Of a stretch of 58,318 nt of DNA, positions 17,713 to 25,457 are shown in pieces. Every line of letters starts with the position of its first letter. Position 1 is the stretch's first letter. The notes beneath the pieces were generated by a model, which did no database searches, was not told the origin of the DNA, and worked only from the letters and a program-made list of their open reading frames with translations. Location of the stretch: NCBI GenBank assembly GCA_021648745.1, contig JAKISE010000009.1:1-58318 (forward strand). Direction: 5' to 3'. Made by a program: the position numbers and the translations under genes. This stretch comes from Cyclobacteriaceae bacterium. Its GTDB lineage: Bacteria > Bacteroidota > Bacteroidia > Cytophagales > Cyclobacteriaceae.

Positions 17713-19073
17713 AGAAATTGAACTACGATATCGTGTATTTTATTGGTGTGGGTGGCATCGGTATGAGTGCGCTTGCACGTTGGTTCAATGCTACGGATTA
17801 TAGAGTTTTTGGCTACGATAAAACTTCATCAGAGTTAACAGTAATACTTGAAAAAGAAGGAATTATGATTCATTATCATGATGATGTTAAAAACATTCTT
17901 TCAGCCGCAACTAAAGAAAACACCCTAGTAATTTATACACCTGCTATTCCAGCAGATCATAAAGAACTAGCCTATTTTAAAACAGGAGGTTTTACAATTA
18001 AAAAGAGAGCAGAAGTACTAGGTGATATTAGCCGAAACTACTTTACAGTTGCCGTAGCCGGTACTCATGGTAAAACCACTACCTCGTCTATGATTGCCCA
18101 CCTTTTACATTTTGCAGGCGTAGATATTACAGGCTTTATTGGTGGAATTGCAACTAATTTCAATTCCAACTTAGTGATTGGAAAAACGGATAAAGCCATA
18201 GCCGTAATTGAAGCAGATGAGTTTGATCGTTCTTTCTTGCACTTATCTCCAAACATTGCAGTGGTAACTTCTACCGATGCCGATCATTTGGACATTTATG
18301 GAAATGGGGAAGAACTGAAAAATAGCTTTAAGGCGTTTATCAATAAGCTTGAGGAAGATGGGGAATTATTAATTTCCCAAAAAGCAAATGACTCACTAGC
18401 CTTAAACTTCGGGTCTGAATACGGATTAAATGGAAGCGGAATTCGAGCTAAAAATATTAAAATAGGAGAAAGTGTTTTTGTCTTCGATTATGTTGATGAA
18501 AACACCAAGATTGAAGGAGTAGAGTTAAGCCTTCCCGGTTTTCATAATGTAGAAAATGCATTGGCAGCCATTAGAACCGCCTTGCTTTTACATATACCAG
18601 AACAAAAAATAAAAGAGGGTGTAGCTGCTTATAGAGGAGTAAAAAGAAGATTTGAGTTCATTTTTAAATCTTCCAGCAAAGTATATATCGATGATTATGC
18701 ACATCACCCTGAAGAACTCAGTGCATTTATCAGATCTGCAAAAGCATTATACCCTGGTAAAAAACTAACAGTTATTTTCCAACCTCATTTATTTAGTAGA
18801 ACCAAGGATTTTTCTTCTGGGTTTGCAAAAGCCTTAGATCAAGCCGACCAAGTTTGGTTATTGGATATTTATCCTGCCAGAGAGTTGCCAATGGAAGGGG
18901 TTAATTCTGATTTAATCCTTAGTCAGATGCAGTTGGGCAATAAAAAACTAATGAGAAAAGATGCAGTAATTCAAGAAATTAAGAGTTCTGATTTTGAGGT
19001 GCTGGCCACCTTAGGAGCTGGGGATATAGATCGTTTAGTGCCTGAAATTAAAAATATATTAGCCCATGCGTAA
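17709..19073 (+). CDS. murC: UDP-MurNAc:L-alanine ligase MurC
   Basis: A 454-residue cytosolic Mur ligase that adds the first stem residue. It has the N-terminal IGVGGIGMSALAR (about 12-24), ATP loop GTHGKTTTSSM (about 117-127), EADEFDRSFL, STDADHLDIYG, IDDYAHHPEEL (about 330-340) and FQPHLFSRT. These HHP and HLF motifs are specific to MurC/Mpl; cluster position points to MurC. ATG at 17709 overlaps the murG stop (ATGA), and its end overlaps ftsQ by 8 bp. Confidence 0.94.
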   Translation: MKKLNYDIVYFIGVGGIGMSALARWFNATDYRVFGYDKTSSELTVILEKEGIMIHYHDDVKNILSAATKENTLVIYTPAIPADHKELAYFKTGGFTIKKRAEVLGDISRNYFTVAVAGTHGKTTTSSMIAHLLHFAGVDITGFIGGIATNFNSNLVIGKTDKAIAVIEADEFDRSFLHLSPNIAVVTSTDADHLDIYGNGEELKNSFKAFINKLEEDGELLISQKANDSLALNFGSEYGLNGSGIRAKNIKIGESVFVFDYVDENTKIEGVELSLPGFHNVENALAAIRTALLLHIPEQKIKEGVAAYRGVKRRFEFIFKSSSKVYIDDYAHHPEELSAFIRSAKALYPGKKLTVIFQPHLFSRTKDFSSGFAKALDQADQVWLLDIYPARELPMEGVNSDLILSQMQLGNKKLMRKDAVIQEIKSSDFEVLATLGAGDIDRLVPEIKNILAHA

Positions 19074-19824
19074 ACATATTAAAACCATATCGTGGGTAGC
19101 AGGGGTATTATTAATAAGTGTATTGCTTATTGGGTTCGAATCGGCAAAAAGTAATAGCAAGGTATGTAACGACATTATTATTACTATTGATAATCAGCTT
19201 GAAAATCACTTTGTTGATGATAATGACATCTTGGATCTCATTACTTCAAACGGTACAGCAATTATTGAAGGAGCGCATTTTAGCCGACTGAACCTTAGAG
19301 AAATTGAACAGCGTCTAACTGCAGAAGCATTTTTGAATAAAGCAGAAATATATGTAGATCACGCAGGCAATATGATGGTGCATGTGGGCTTAAGAAAGCC
19401 GATGGCTAGGGTGGTTCGTTATAATGGGCCCGATGCCTACATTGGTGAAGATGGGCAAATTCTACCTGTCTCTTCTAAATACAGCAGGCGCGCGATCATT
19501 ATCACTGGTGAAGAGTCAAAGGAATTATCGGAGCAGGTTAATATTACAGAGGGAGCGTATGCCAATTTATATAAATTGATTCAGTACATAGTAGCCGATG
19601 AGTTTTTAAAAGCTCAAATAGCACAAATCAAACTATTGGAAAATGGGGAAGTAATTCTCTACCCACAAGTAACCAAACAATACATCGAGTTTGGAAAAAT
19701 AGAGGATATAGAAAAGAAATTTAAGAAGTTGAGATTATTCTACGATAAAATTCTGCCTAGAAATGGCTGGAACTCATATAGTAGAGTTAATCTCAAGTAT
19801 AAAAACCAAATCATTTGCGAATAA
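19066..19824 (+). CDS. ftsQ: Cell division protein FtsQ/DivIB
   Basis: A 252-residue bitopic protein with one N-terminal helix (about 9-24) and then a periplasmic POTRA-type domain (NDIIITIDNQLENHFVDDND region). The later segment LRKPMARVVRYNGPDAYIGE resembles the FtsQ beta domain, where KPMARV is the family's recurrent piece. It links FtsL/FtsB-type proteins to FtsWI. Sequence identity in this family is low, and the call relies on topology and on position between murC and ftsA. Overlaps murC by 8 bp. Confidence 0.87.
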   Translation: MRKHIKTISWVAGVLLISVLLIGFESAKSNSKVCNDIIITIDNQLENHFVDDNDILDLITSNGTAIIEGAHFSRLNLREIEQRLTAEAFLNKAEIYVDHAGNMMVHVGLRKPMARVVRYNGPDAYIGEDGQILPVSSKYSRRAIIITGEESKELSEQVNITEGAYANLYKLIQYIVADEFLKAQIAQIKLLENGEVILYPQVTKQYIEFGKIEDIEKKFKKLRLFYDKILPRNGWNSYSRVNLKYKNQIICE

Positions 19825-19841
19825 ACCCAAACAATAACGAT

Positions 19842-21140
19842 ATGGACACAGACAAAATAGTAGTAGGACTTGACATCGGCACCACAAAAATTTGTGCCAT
19901 GGTTGGCCGTAAAAACGAATACGGCAAGCTCGAAATTCTTGGTACAGGCAAAGCTGTGTCGGATGGTGTAATTCGTGGTATAGTTATCAATATTGATAAA
20001 ACCACAAAAGCCATTCAACAGGCCATTGCCGAAGCCGAAAACCAATCGGGCATAAATATTAATGTAGTTAATGTAGGTATTGCTGGCCAACATATAAACA
20101 GCATGGTTACCCATAATGGTATCACACGGAAAACTACTGATGAGGAAATTACGGTAGAAGATGTACTTCAATTAACTGAAGAACAATATCGAACTGTAAT
20201 AGCACCTGGTAGCGAAATTATTCATGTAATGCCACAAGACTATATTGTGGATTACGAAGATGGTATTAAAGAACCGGTTGGCATGTCAGGTGTGCGTTTA
20301 GAGGCTGATTTCCACATAATTACTGCTCAAACCAATGCCATTAATAACATTAATAAATGCGTGAAGCGGGCAGGGTTAGAAACCGATAACCTCATCTTAG
20401 AGCCTATTGCGTCAAGCATGTCGGTATTAAGCGATGAAGAAAAAGAAGCAGGCGTTTGCTTGGTAGATATTGGCGGTGGCACCACCGATGTGGCTATATT
20501 TTATGATGGCATTATCCGCCATACTGCAGTAATTCCTTTTGGAGGCAATATTCTTACTGCCGATATAAAGCAAGGGTGCCACGTACTTAATAACCAAGCA
20601 GAATCTCTTAAAACTAAATTTGGAGTAGCCATTGCGGAGCAAGCAAATCCGAATGAAATTATTGCAATTCCAGGCTTACGAAATCGGCCTCCAAAGGAAA
20701 TTTCTGTTAAAAACTTAGCTCATATAATTGAAGCTAGAATGGAAGAAATTATTGAGCATGTTCATGCTGAAATAATTAACAGTGGCTACGAAGGAAACCT
20801 AGCTGGAGGTATTGTGCTTACTGGAGGAGGTTCTCAATTGCAATCGGTAAAACAATTGGTAGAATATATGACAGGTGTGGATGTGCGAATTGGGCATCCG
20901 AATGAGCATTTAGGAAAGAGCACATCGGATATTAAATCTCCCATGTACGCAACGTCAATCGGGTTAGTGTTATCTGGCTTTATGGATATTGACGATCGCC
21001 AAAACACCTATGAAGAACTCACTGCTTCCACTAAAACTGGAGAACAATCTACCGCTGATAATGCAAAATCATTTGTGCAGAAAATATTAGCTAAAACTAA
21101 AGGATTATTAATAGATGATATGGGTGATGGAGATTATTAA
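19842..21140 (+). CDS. ftsA: Cell division actin homologue FtsA
   Basis: An actin-fold protein (about 432 residues) that tethers FtsZ to the membrane. It has VGLDIGTTKICAMVG (phosphate-1) at the start, a 1C subdomain with ITRKTTDEEITVEDV, LVDIGGGTTDVAIF (phosphate-2, about 206-219) and GGIVLTGGGSQLQSV (adenosine motif). The C-terminal stretch SFVQKILAKTKGLLID is a plausible amphipathic membrane helix followed by a short acidic tail. The frame opens earlier (TTG 19815) inside ftsQ, but ATG 19842 gives the normal N-terminus 17 bases after ftsQ. Confidence 0.94.
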   Translation: MDTDKIVVGLDIGTTKICAMVGRKNEYGKLEILGTGKAVSDGVIRGIVINIDKTTKAIQQAIAEAENQSGININVVNVGIAGQHINSMVTHNGITRKTTDEEITVEDVLQLTEEQYRTVIAPGSEIIHVMPQDYIVDYEDGIKEPVGMSGVRLEADFHIITAQTNAINNINKCVKRAGLETDNLILEPIASSMSVLSDEEKEAGVCLVDIGGGTTDVAIFYDGIIRHTAVIPFGGNILTADIKQGCHVLNNQAESLKTKFGVAIAEQANPNEIIAIPGLRNRPPKEISVKNLAHIIEARMEEIIEHVHAEIINSGYEGNLAGGIVLTGGGSQLQSVKQLVEYMTGVDVRIGHPNEHLGKSTSDIKSPMYATSIGLVLSGFMDIDDRQNTYEELTASTKTGEQSTADNAKSFVQKILAKTKGLLIDDMGDGDY

Positions 21141-21196
21141 TATCCATTAACCAATAACAAATAACTAAATAAAATAGAAACCAAAATTTAAACATT

Positions 21197-22735
21197 ATGT
21201 CTGACAACATGTACAATTTTGAAATTCCCAAACACCACAAATCCATAATAAAGGTAATTGGTGTAGGAGGTGGTGGCAGCAATGCCGTAAACCACATGTT
21301 TAATCAAGGAATCAAAGATGTAGAATTTGTGGTGTGTAACACCGATTCTCAAGCTTTGAAAAGTAGCCCCGTGCCTAATAGGCTTCAGATAGGTATTAAC
21401 CTTACGGAAGGGCTTGGTGCAGGAGCCAACCCCGATAAAGGCGAAAATGCAGCCATAGAAAGCAAAGACGAAATCCGTGAAATGATTGGTAGTGATACCA
21501 AAATGGTTTTCGTTACTGCTGGTATGGGAGGCGGTACTGGTACTGGAGCTGCTCCAGTAATTGCTAAAATTGCCAAAGAGATGGATGTGTTAACTGTAGG
21601 TATTGTTACAGTCCCATTTGCTTTTGAAGGCAAAAAGAAAATGAAGCAAGCAGAAACGGGTATCGACCAATTGCGGAAGAATTGCGATACTGTGCTGGTT
21701 ATTCTTAATGATAAATTAAGAGAGATTTATGGCAATTTGGCTATTAGTGAAGCTTTTGCCAAAGCCGATAATGTATTAACAACAGGCGCCAAAGGCATAG
21801 CCGAAATAATAACGGTTCCAGGCCATGTAAATGTTGATTTTCAAGATGTGCGTACCGTTATGTTTGAAGCAGGTGCGGCTGTAATGGGTTCTGCCACAAT
21901 GGAAGGTGACGATAGAGCCTTACGTGCCGCAGAAGGTGCTTTAAACTCACCACTCTTGAATAATAAAAATATTCATGGTGCTCAGAAAATACTGCTTTCC
22001 ATTATTTCTGGTGAACAAGCAGAGCTTCAAATGGATGAGTTAACCATCATTACCGAATACATTCAGGAAATTGCCGGTGATGACGCTGAGGTAATATTTG
22101 GCCACGGTGTAGATAGTGAGCTTGGTAATAATATTAGAGTTACTGTTATTGCTACAGGGTTTGAAGAAACCGATAAAAATGGATTGAATCTTGAGCCTCA
22201 AAGAAAAGTGTTTGACTTAGATTCTGAAAAGCAAGTAACGAGCTTTAATGAAGCCGAGTCAGACCCAATTTCTTCTGAAAACCATCAAGAGGAAGTGATT
22301 ACTTCTTATGAAAAACTATCAAATGAGCCTCCAATGGTGCAAACCGAGGAAGATGAATTTTCTAAAGGCTTTAGATTTGATATGAATAGCAGTAATAGCG
22401 AGGAGGGTAGTGACTTGTTTGGGCAAGAAGAGGAGGAAGCAATGGTACTTAAAACTACGCCTCAGACACCGGGTGGAGGCCTTGAAATATCATCTACTCG
22501 TAAAGAAGTGTTAGACCATAAAAGGCGTGAACGAGTTGATAAACTGGTGAGTAATAATTTTACTAATAAAGAAGAGAATTATAAGACCAAGTTTGATGTG
22601 CCTGCTTTTGAACGTAGGAAAGTGAAATTTGACGATGTACCTCATTCATCGGAACGGAATATTTCTCGGTTTAACTTAAACGATGATAATCATATTCTTG
22701 GGAATAACAGATTCTTACACGATAATGTAGATTAA
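21197..22735 (+). CDS. ftsZ: Cell division GTPase FtsZ
   Basis: A 512-residue tubulin homologue. It has a nucleotide-binding N-domain with IGVGGGGSNAVNHM (about 21-34), the GTP signature GGGTGTGAAP (111-120), and the T7-loop region NVDFQDVRTVM (Asp for GTP hydrolysis). A C-terminal linker of about 150 acidic residues is followed by a conserved-looking patch (PAFERRKVKFDDVP, about 468-481), the likely FtsA-binding peptide region, and a further 30 residues. The linker makes it longer than the 380-residue enteric type, as usual in Bacteroidota. It is the last gene of the cluster and is followed by a terminator. Confidence 0.96.
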   Translation: MSDNMYNFEIPKHHKSIIKVIGVGGGGSNAVNHMFNQGIKDVEFVVCNTDSQALKSSPVPNRLQIGINLTEGLGAGANPDKGENAAIESKDEIREMIGSDTKMVFVTAGMGGGTGTGAAPVIAKIAKEMDVLTVGIVTVPFAFEGKKKMKQAETGIDQLRKNCDTVLVILNDKLREIYGNLAISEAFAKADNVLTTGAKGIAEIITVPGHVNVDFQDVRTVMFEAGAAVMGSATMEGDDRALRAAEGALNSPLLNNKNIHGAQKILLSIISGEQAELQMDELTIITEYIQEIAGDDAEVIFGHGVDSELGNNIRVTVIATGFEETDKNGLNLEPQRKVFDLDSEKQVTSFNEAESDPISSENHQEEVITSYEKLSNEPPMVQTEEDEFSKGFRFDMNSSNSEEGSDLFGQEEEEAMVLKTTPQTPGGGLEISSTRKEVLDHKRRERVDKLVSNNFTNKEENYKTKFDVPAFERRKVKFDDVPHSSERNISRFNLNDDNHILGNNRFLHDNVD

Positions 22736-22844
22736 TGTCAGCTATAAGTTATCGGTTAATCGTGCATGCAATGTTGAGTTGAGGCACCATTAATCCTTAA
22801 CTCATATCCTTAAAAATAATATCGAGTATTGGGTTTATTCGATT

Positions 22845-22897
22845 AAAATTGCCTTGGTTTCAGCAAGTCAGACTGCTTGGAGCTGGGCAATTTTTTT
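22845..22897 (+). terminator. Probable Rho-independent terminator of the dcw cluster
   Basis: AAAATTGCC (22845-22853) pairs with GGCAATTTT (22886-22894). An inner AGCA/TGCT pair lies within, and the hairpin runs directly into a T7 tract. It lies 110 bp after the ftsZ stop. Confidence 0.65.
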
Positions 22898-22915
22898 GTT
22901 TACAACCTTTTTTTT

Positions 22916-22968
22916 CTACTCTGACGAAGAGCCTGCCCCGTTTTTTCAGGGAAGAATCTTCTGAAGCA
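22916..22968. repeat. Palindromic repeat of the CTGACGAAG...AAGAATCTTCTG type
   Basis: TCTACTCTGACGAAGAG, then a G/C-rich centre, then GGGAAGAATCTTCTGAAG. It shares the CTGACG(A/G)AG and GAAGAATCTTCT blocks with the element at 23009 and, more loosely, with the one at 29766. It is a member of an intergenic palindrome group. No gene is seen between the ftsZ terminator and 23419. Confidence 0.45.
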
Positions 22969-23008
22969 GCCATCTTTTAAAGCTTGAAGAGTGTAATGTT
23001 TTCTTTTT

Positions 23009-23370
23009 CTATTCTGACGGAGGAAGAATCTTCTAAACCTGAGTTCGACCTAAGGAATACTGTCAGCTTTAAGTGAAAATTTCGTAAACAACTCAAATTT
23101 ATGCAGGACTAACGAGTTAATTCAAAGAAATTTGAGGAAGTTTAGGGAAATTTCACTAAAGCCCAAAGGGAAAATATCTAGCAGGCAATCTTTTAGAAAT
23201 AAAATTCTTGAAATAATCCATTATTTCTTCACTTTTCATTTCCAAAATTTCACCTACTATCTTCTTTTCTGGCAGCATTCCTTAGGTCGAACTCAGGTTC
23301 TAAGGTTAAAACAATTACCAATGATAATGGTGTAGAAGATTCTTCTCCGCTAAAAAGCGAATCAGAATGG
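23009..23370. repeat. Older palindromic repeat split by a miniature element
   Basis: The left arm (23011-23035) runs ATTCTGACGGAGGAAGAATC then TTCTA. The right arm (23333-23368) starts TAGAAGATTCTTCTCCG and ends TCAGAAT, the inverse of the left arm with a 12-base insertion. Removing the miniature element at 23037-23298 and one 5-bp duplication restores a continuous hairpin of about 95 bp. The element therefore jumped into the loop side of an existing palindrome. Confidence 0.6.
23037..23298. mobile_element. Miniature inverted-repeat element, copy A (diverged)
   Basis: 262 bp. The ends ACCTGAGTTCGACCTAAGG and CCTTAGGTCGAACTCAGGT are perfect inverted repeats and extend imperfectly further in. 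The element is flanked by the 5-bp direct repeat TCTAA (23032-23036 and 23299-23303). Internal hairpin 1: GCTTTAAGTGAAAATTTC (23066-23083) with GAAATTTCACTAAAGC (23147-23162). Internal hairpin 2: TTTTAGAAATAAAA (23191-23204) with TTTTCATTTCCAAAA (23233-23247). Compared with copy B, both arms of each helix have changed together. It is too short for a transposase, so it would be moved in trans. Confidence 0.85.
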
Positions 23371-23418
23371 AAAAGGAAGAATGTGAGTATTATTGAATTT
23401 TATGCTGACGCAGGATTT

Positions 23419-24027
23419 TTATTTGGTTAACACAATATCAAAAGAAACTAATTGAATATTAGATACATCATTTATGTTTTCATCCAAGTCTTTCATCATT
23501 GGAAAACTCTTAATAGTTCCCTTAATTTTTCCATCTGCAAAACTTACATCTTTTAAACTTATTGGAATAGATGATAGGCCTTCAAATAAGCCACTACTAA
23601 AATTCAATTTAAGGGTATTATTGCTATCTTCTAACGCCCAGGTACCAACATCGTCACTCTTATCGTTTTCAGATGAACAAATAAAAGCAAGTACATTGTC
23701 CGATTTGAAATTAATCGCATACTGCCAGTTATTTAAATTTAGATCAGTGCAGGGTGCACTTAACGATAGCATTAAATCTACTAAGTCAGAGGTAGCGGCA
23801 CTTTCCCCTTTTTGAAGGGTTAAAGAATTAGGCGGAGTTGCATCAGGGTCAGTTGTGGCATTAAGTATAACCAAGTCTGTGGTGGTTAAATCTAATATAT
23901 TGCCATCTACCAGCGTGGCCGATTCAAAGGTGTAATTACCCGATAAGTCGGGTGCCAATTGTTCATCTTTTTTACAAGAGGTAGAAATTATAGCAAGCAA
24001 TAAGAATAGTGTTGAGATTTTTTTCAT
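23419..24027 (-). CDS. Predicted lipoprotein, function unknown
   Basis: A 202-residue protein with a lipoprotein signal (LAIISTSC, Cys at about 18) followed by KKDE and a flexible linker. The body has alternating beta strands (LSGNYTFESATLVDG, WALEDSNNTLKLNFSS, GKIKGTIKSFPM), recalling lipocalin-like lipoproteins of Bacteroidota that begin LxGxYxF/W. I do not recognise a specific family. It is monocistronic, with about 90 bp to the next gene on the same strand, and is followed by the repeat-rich region. Confidence 0.6.
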   Translation of the reverse strand: MKKISTLFLLLAIISTSCKKDEQLAPDLSGNYTFESATLVDGNILDLTTTDLVILNATTDPDATPPNSLTLQKGESAATSDLVDLMLSLSAPCTDLNLNNWQYAINFKSDNVLAFICSSENDKSDDVGTWALEDSNNTLKLNFSSGLFEGLSSIPISLKDVSFADGKIKGTIKSFPMMKDLDENINDVSNIQLVSFDIVLTK

Positions 24028-24118
24028 AATAAACTTAGTTTGTGTCTAGATGGTAAATATAATAAACAAGGAATTTATAAACAGAGAGTCAAGTTTTTAT
24101 TCCGAACTTTTAAAGGTA

Positions 24119-25096
24119 CTAACTGCCAGGCATTTTCGGGTTTGGGTGGTTATGACTATTCAAAAACTCCCAAATAAGGCCACTTGCATTAATATCTTGG
24201 TTGGTGCTTCCTAAGGAAGCCACAGGAAAGGCTCCTGGCCAAGTATGTCCCCCATTATTAATGGTATAGAAAACAACATTCGTTGCTTGGTTGCACGAAT
24301 TATATTGCTGTAACGATACTGTTGAGTTATCATCTATGTTGGTGTCGGGCAATTCTTCTTCAATTACTTCAGATGCATTGCACTGGTTATTGCTTACCCA
24401 AAAATCTACCACATCTGGTACGGTTGGTGGTAACCCATCCAGGCCCCAGTAAGGAACTACTTCATCTGCTGTGCCATGAAATTCGATTATTGGCACGGGT
24501 CTTAACGGTGAACAAATATCTAACGAGTTAGCAGACATGCCTCCTGTAACAGAGGCAATTGCTGCAATTCTATCACTCATATCGCAAGCCAGGGTATAGG
24601 CCATAAACCCTCCGTTAGACATTCCAATAGCATAAACTTTAGTTAAATCAAGGCCTTGATTAGCATATATCTCATCAATCATTACATTAACAAAACCCGT
24701 ATCATCAATGCCTGTTCTAAAATTAGAATTCCAGTGTGTAGCTGTTACACCTCCTACAGTGCCAACTAACCCTTGTGGGTATGCTACCATAAATTTATGC
24801 TCATCTGCCAAGGTGTTAAATTGAGAGTAGCTCATTTGAACCTGGTTTGAGCTACCTCTGCCATGAAAATTAATAACTAATGGCCACTCAGAACTTTCAT
24901 TATACCCTTCTGGAATATAGAGCAAATATGCTCTATCCTCATTATCGTGTGTAATACTTGAGTTAAGCAGTAAAGGATAAATAACTTCTGGCTCTGGGGT
25001 AACTTCTGAGTTATTACAAGAAAAGGCGGTTGCTAATACAACCACACACCAAAACGGGAAGGAAGTTTTAAATAATGAGATTGTTTTTTTTAACAT
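24119..25096 (-). CDS. Secreted esterase of the PHB depolymerase / feruloyl esterase (LpqC) type
   Basis: A 325-residue alpha/beta hydrolase with a lipoprotein-type signal (ATAFSC, Cys about 27), so probably anchored in the envelope. Landmarks are PLVINFHGRGSS (oxyanion loop), the nucleophile elbow GMSNGG (about 159-164), IEFHGTADEVVPY with the likely catalytic Asp, and NGGHTWPG with the His. This arrangement matches the extracellular polyhydroxybutyrate depolymerase/feruloyl esterase (CE1-like) family; the substrate cannot be told. It appears to be transcribed alone, with the truncated miniature element 80 bp upstream of its start. Confidence 0.78.
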   Translation of the reverse strand: MLKKTISLFKTSFPFWCVVVLATAFSCNNSEVTPEPEVIYPLLLNSSITHDNEDRAYLLYIPEGYNESSEWPLVINFHGRGSSNQVQMSYSQFNTLADEHKFMVAYPQGLVGTVGGVTATHWNSNFRTGIDDTGFVNVMIDEIYANQGLDLTKVYAIGMSNGGFMAYTLACDMSDRIAAIASVTGGMSANSLDICSPLRPVPIIEFHGTADEVVPYWGLDGLPPTVPDVVDFWVSNNQCNASEVIEEELPDTNIDDNSTVSLQQYNSCNQATNVVFYTINNGGHTWPGAFPVASLGSTNQDINASGLIWEFLNSHNHPNPKMPGS

Positions 25097-25175
25097 GTAC
25101 TCAAACTTTTTATGTTTATACGATTAACGCTACAGGTAGGTTACAAAAACAATATCGAGTATTGGAGCTCTTGTA

Positions 25176-25323
25176 ATCTTTAAAGCCCAAAGGGAAAATA
25201 TCTAGCAGGCAATCTTTTGAATATAAAAATCTTGAAATAATCCATTATATCTTTGCTTTTTATATTAAAAAGCTCACCTACTATTTTATTTTCTGGCAGC
25301 TATTCCTTATCCCGAACTCAGGT
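25176..25323. mobile_element. Miniature inverted-repeat element, copy C (5' deleted)
   Basis: Its 3' 144 bp (from TTAAAGCCCAAAGGG on) are nearly identical to copies B and D, including the right terminal repeat. The left 115-120 bp are missing. TTGTA occurs directly before 25176 (25171-25175) and directly after 25323 (25324-25328), so the deleted form may still be bounded by a target duplication. The gap 25097-25457 holds only this, a 21-bp shared motif and a terminator. Confidence 0.75.
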
Positions 25324-25403
25324 TTGTAGTTGTTTGGCATCGTGGTAATGTTTTTTGTACACTATTGTTTATTGCATTGCCTCATTCAACAATTACTGGG
25401 TAA

Positions 25404-25441
25404 ACTAAAAAAGGCCAACTTGCTAGTTGACCTTTTTTAGT
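25404..25441. terminator. Bidirectional terminator after the TonB receptor gene
   Basis: ACTAAAAAAGGCCAACT, TGCT loop, AGTTGACCTTTTTTAGT: nearly perfect 17-bp arms with an A tract on one side and a T tract on the other. It lies 17 bp beyond the receptor stop codon and could end transcription from either strand. Confidence 0.85.
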
Positions 25442-25457
25442 GAGATAAATAATCTAA

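Noticed and set aside
19740..20171. 143-codon minus-strand frame across ftsQ/ftsA
   Set aside because: It lies antisense within two well-supported genes and has no family features.
23132..23335. 67-codon frame downstream of ftsZ
   Set aside because: It lies within miniature element copy A and its flank; better explained by the repeat.
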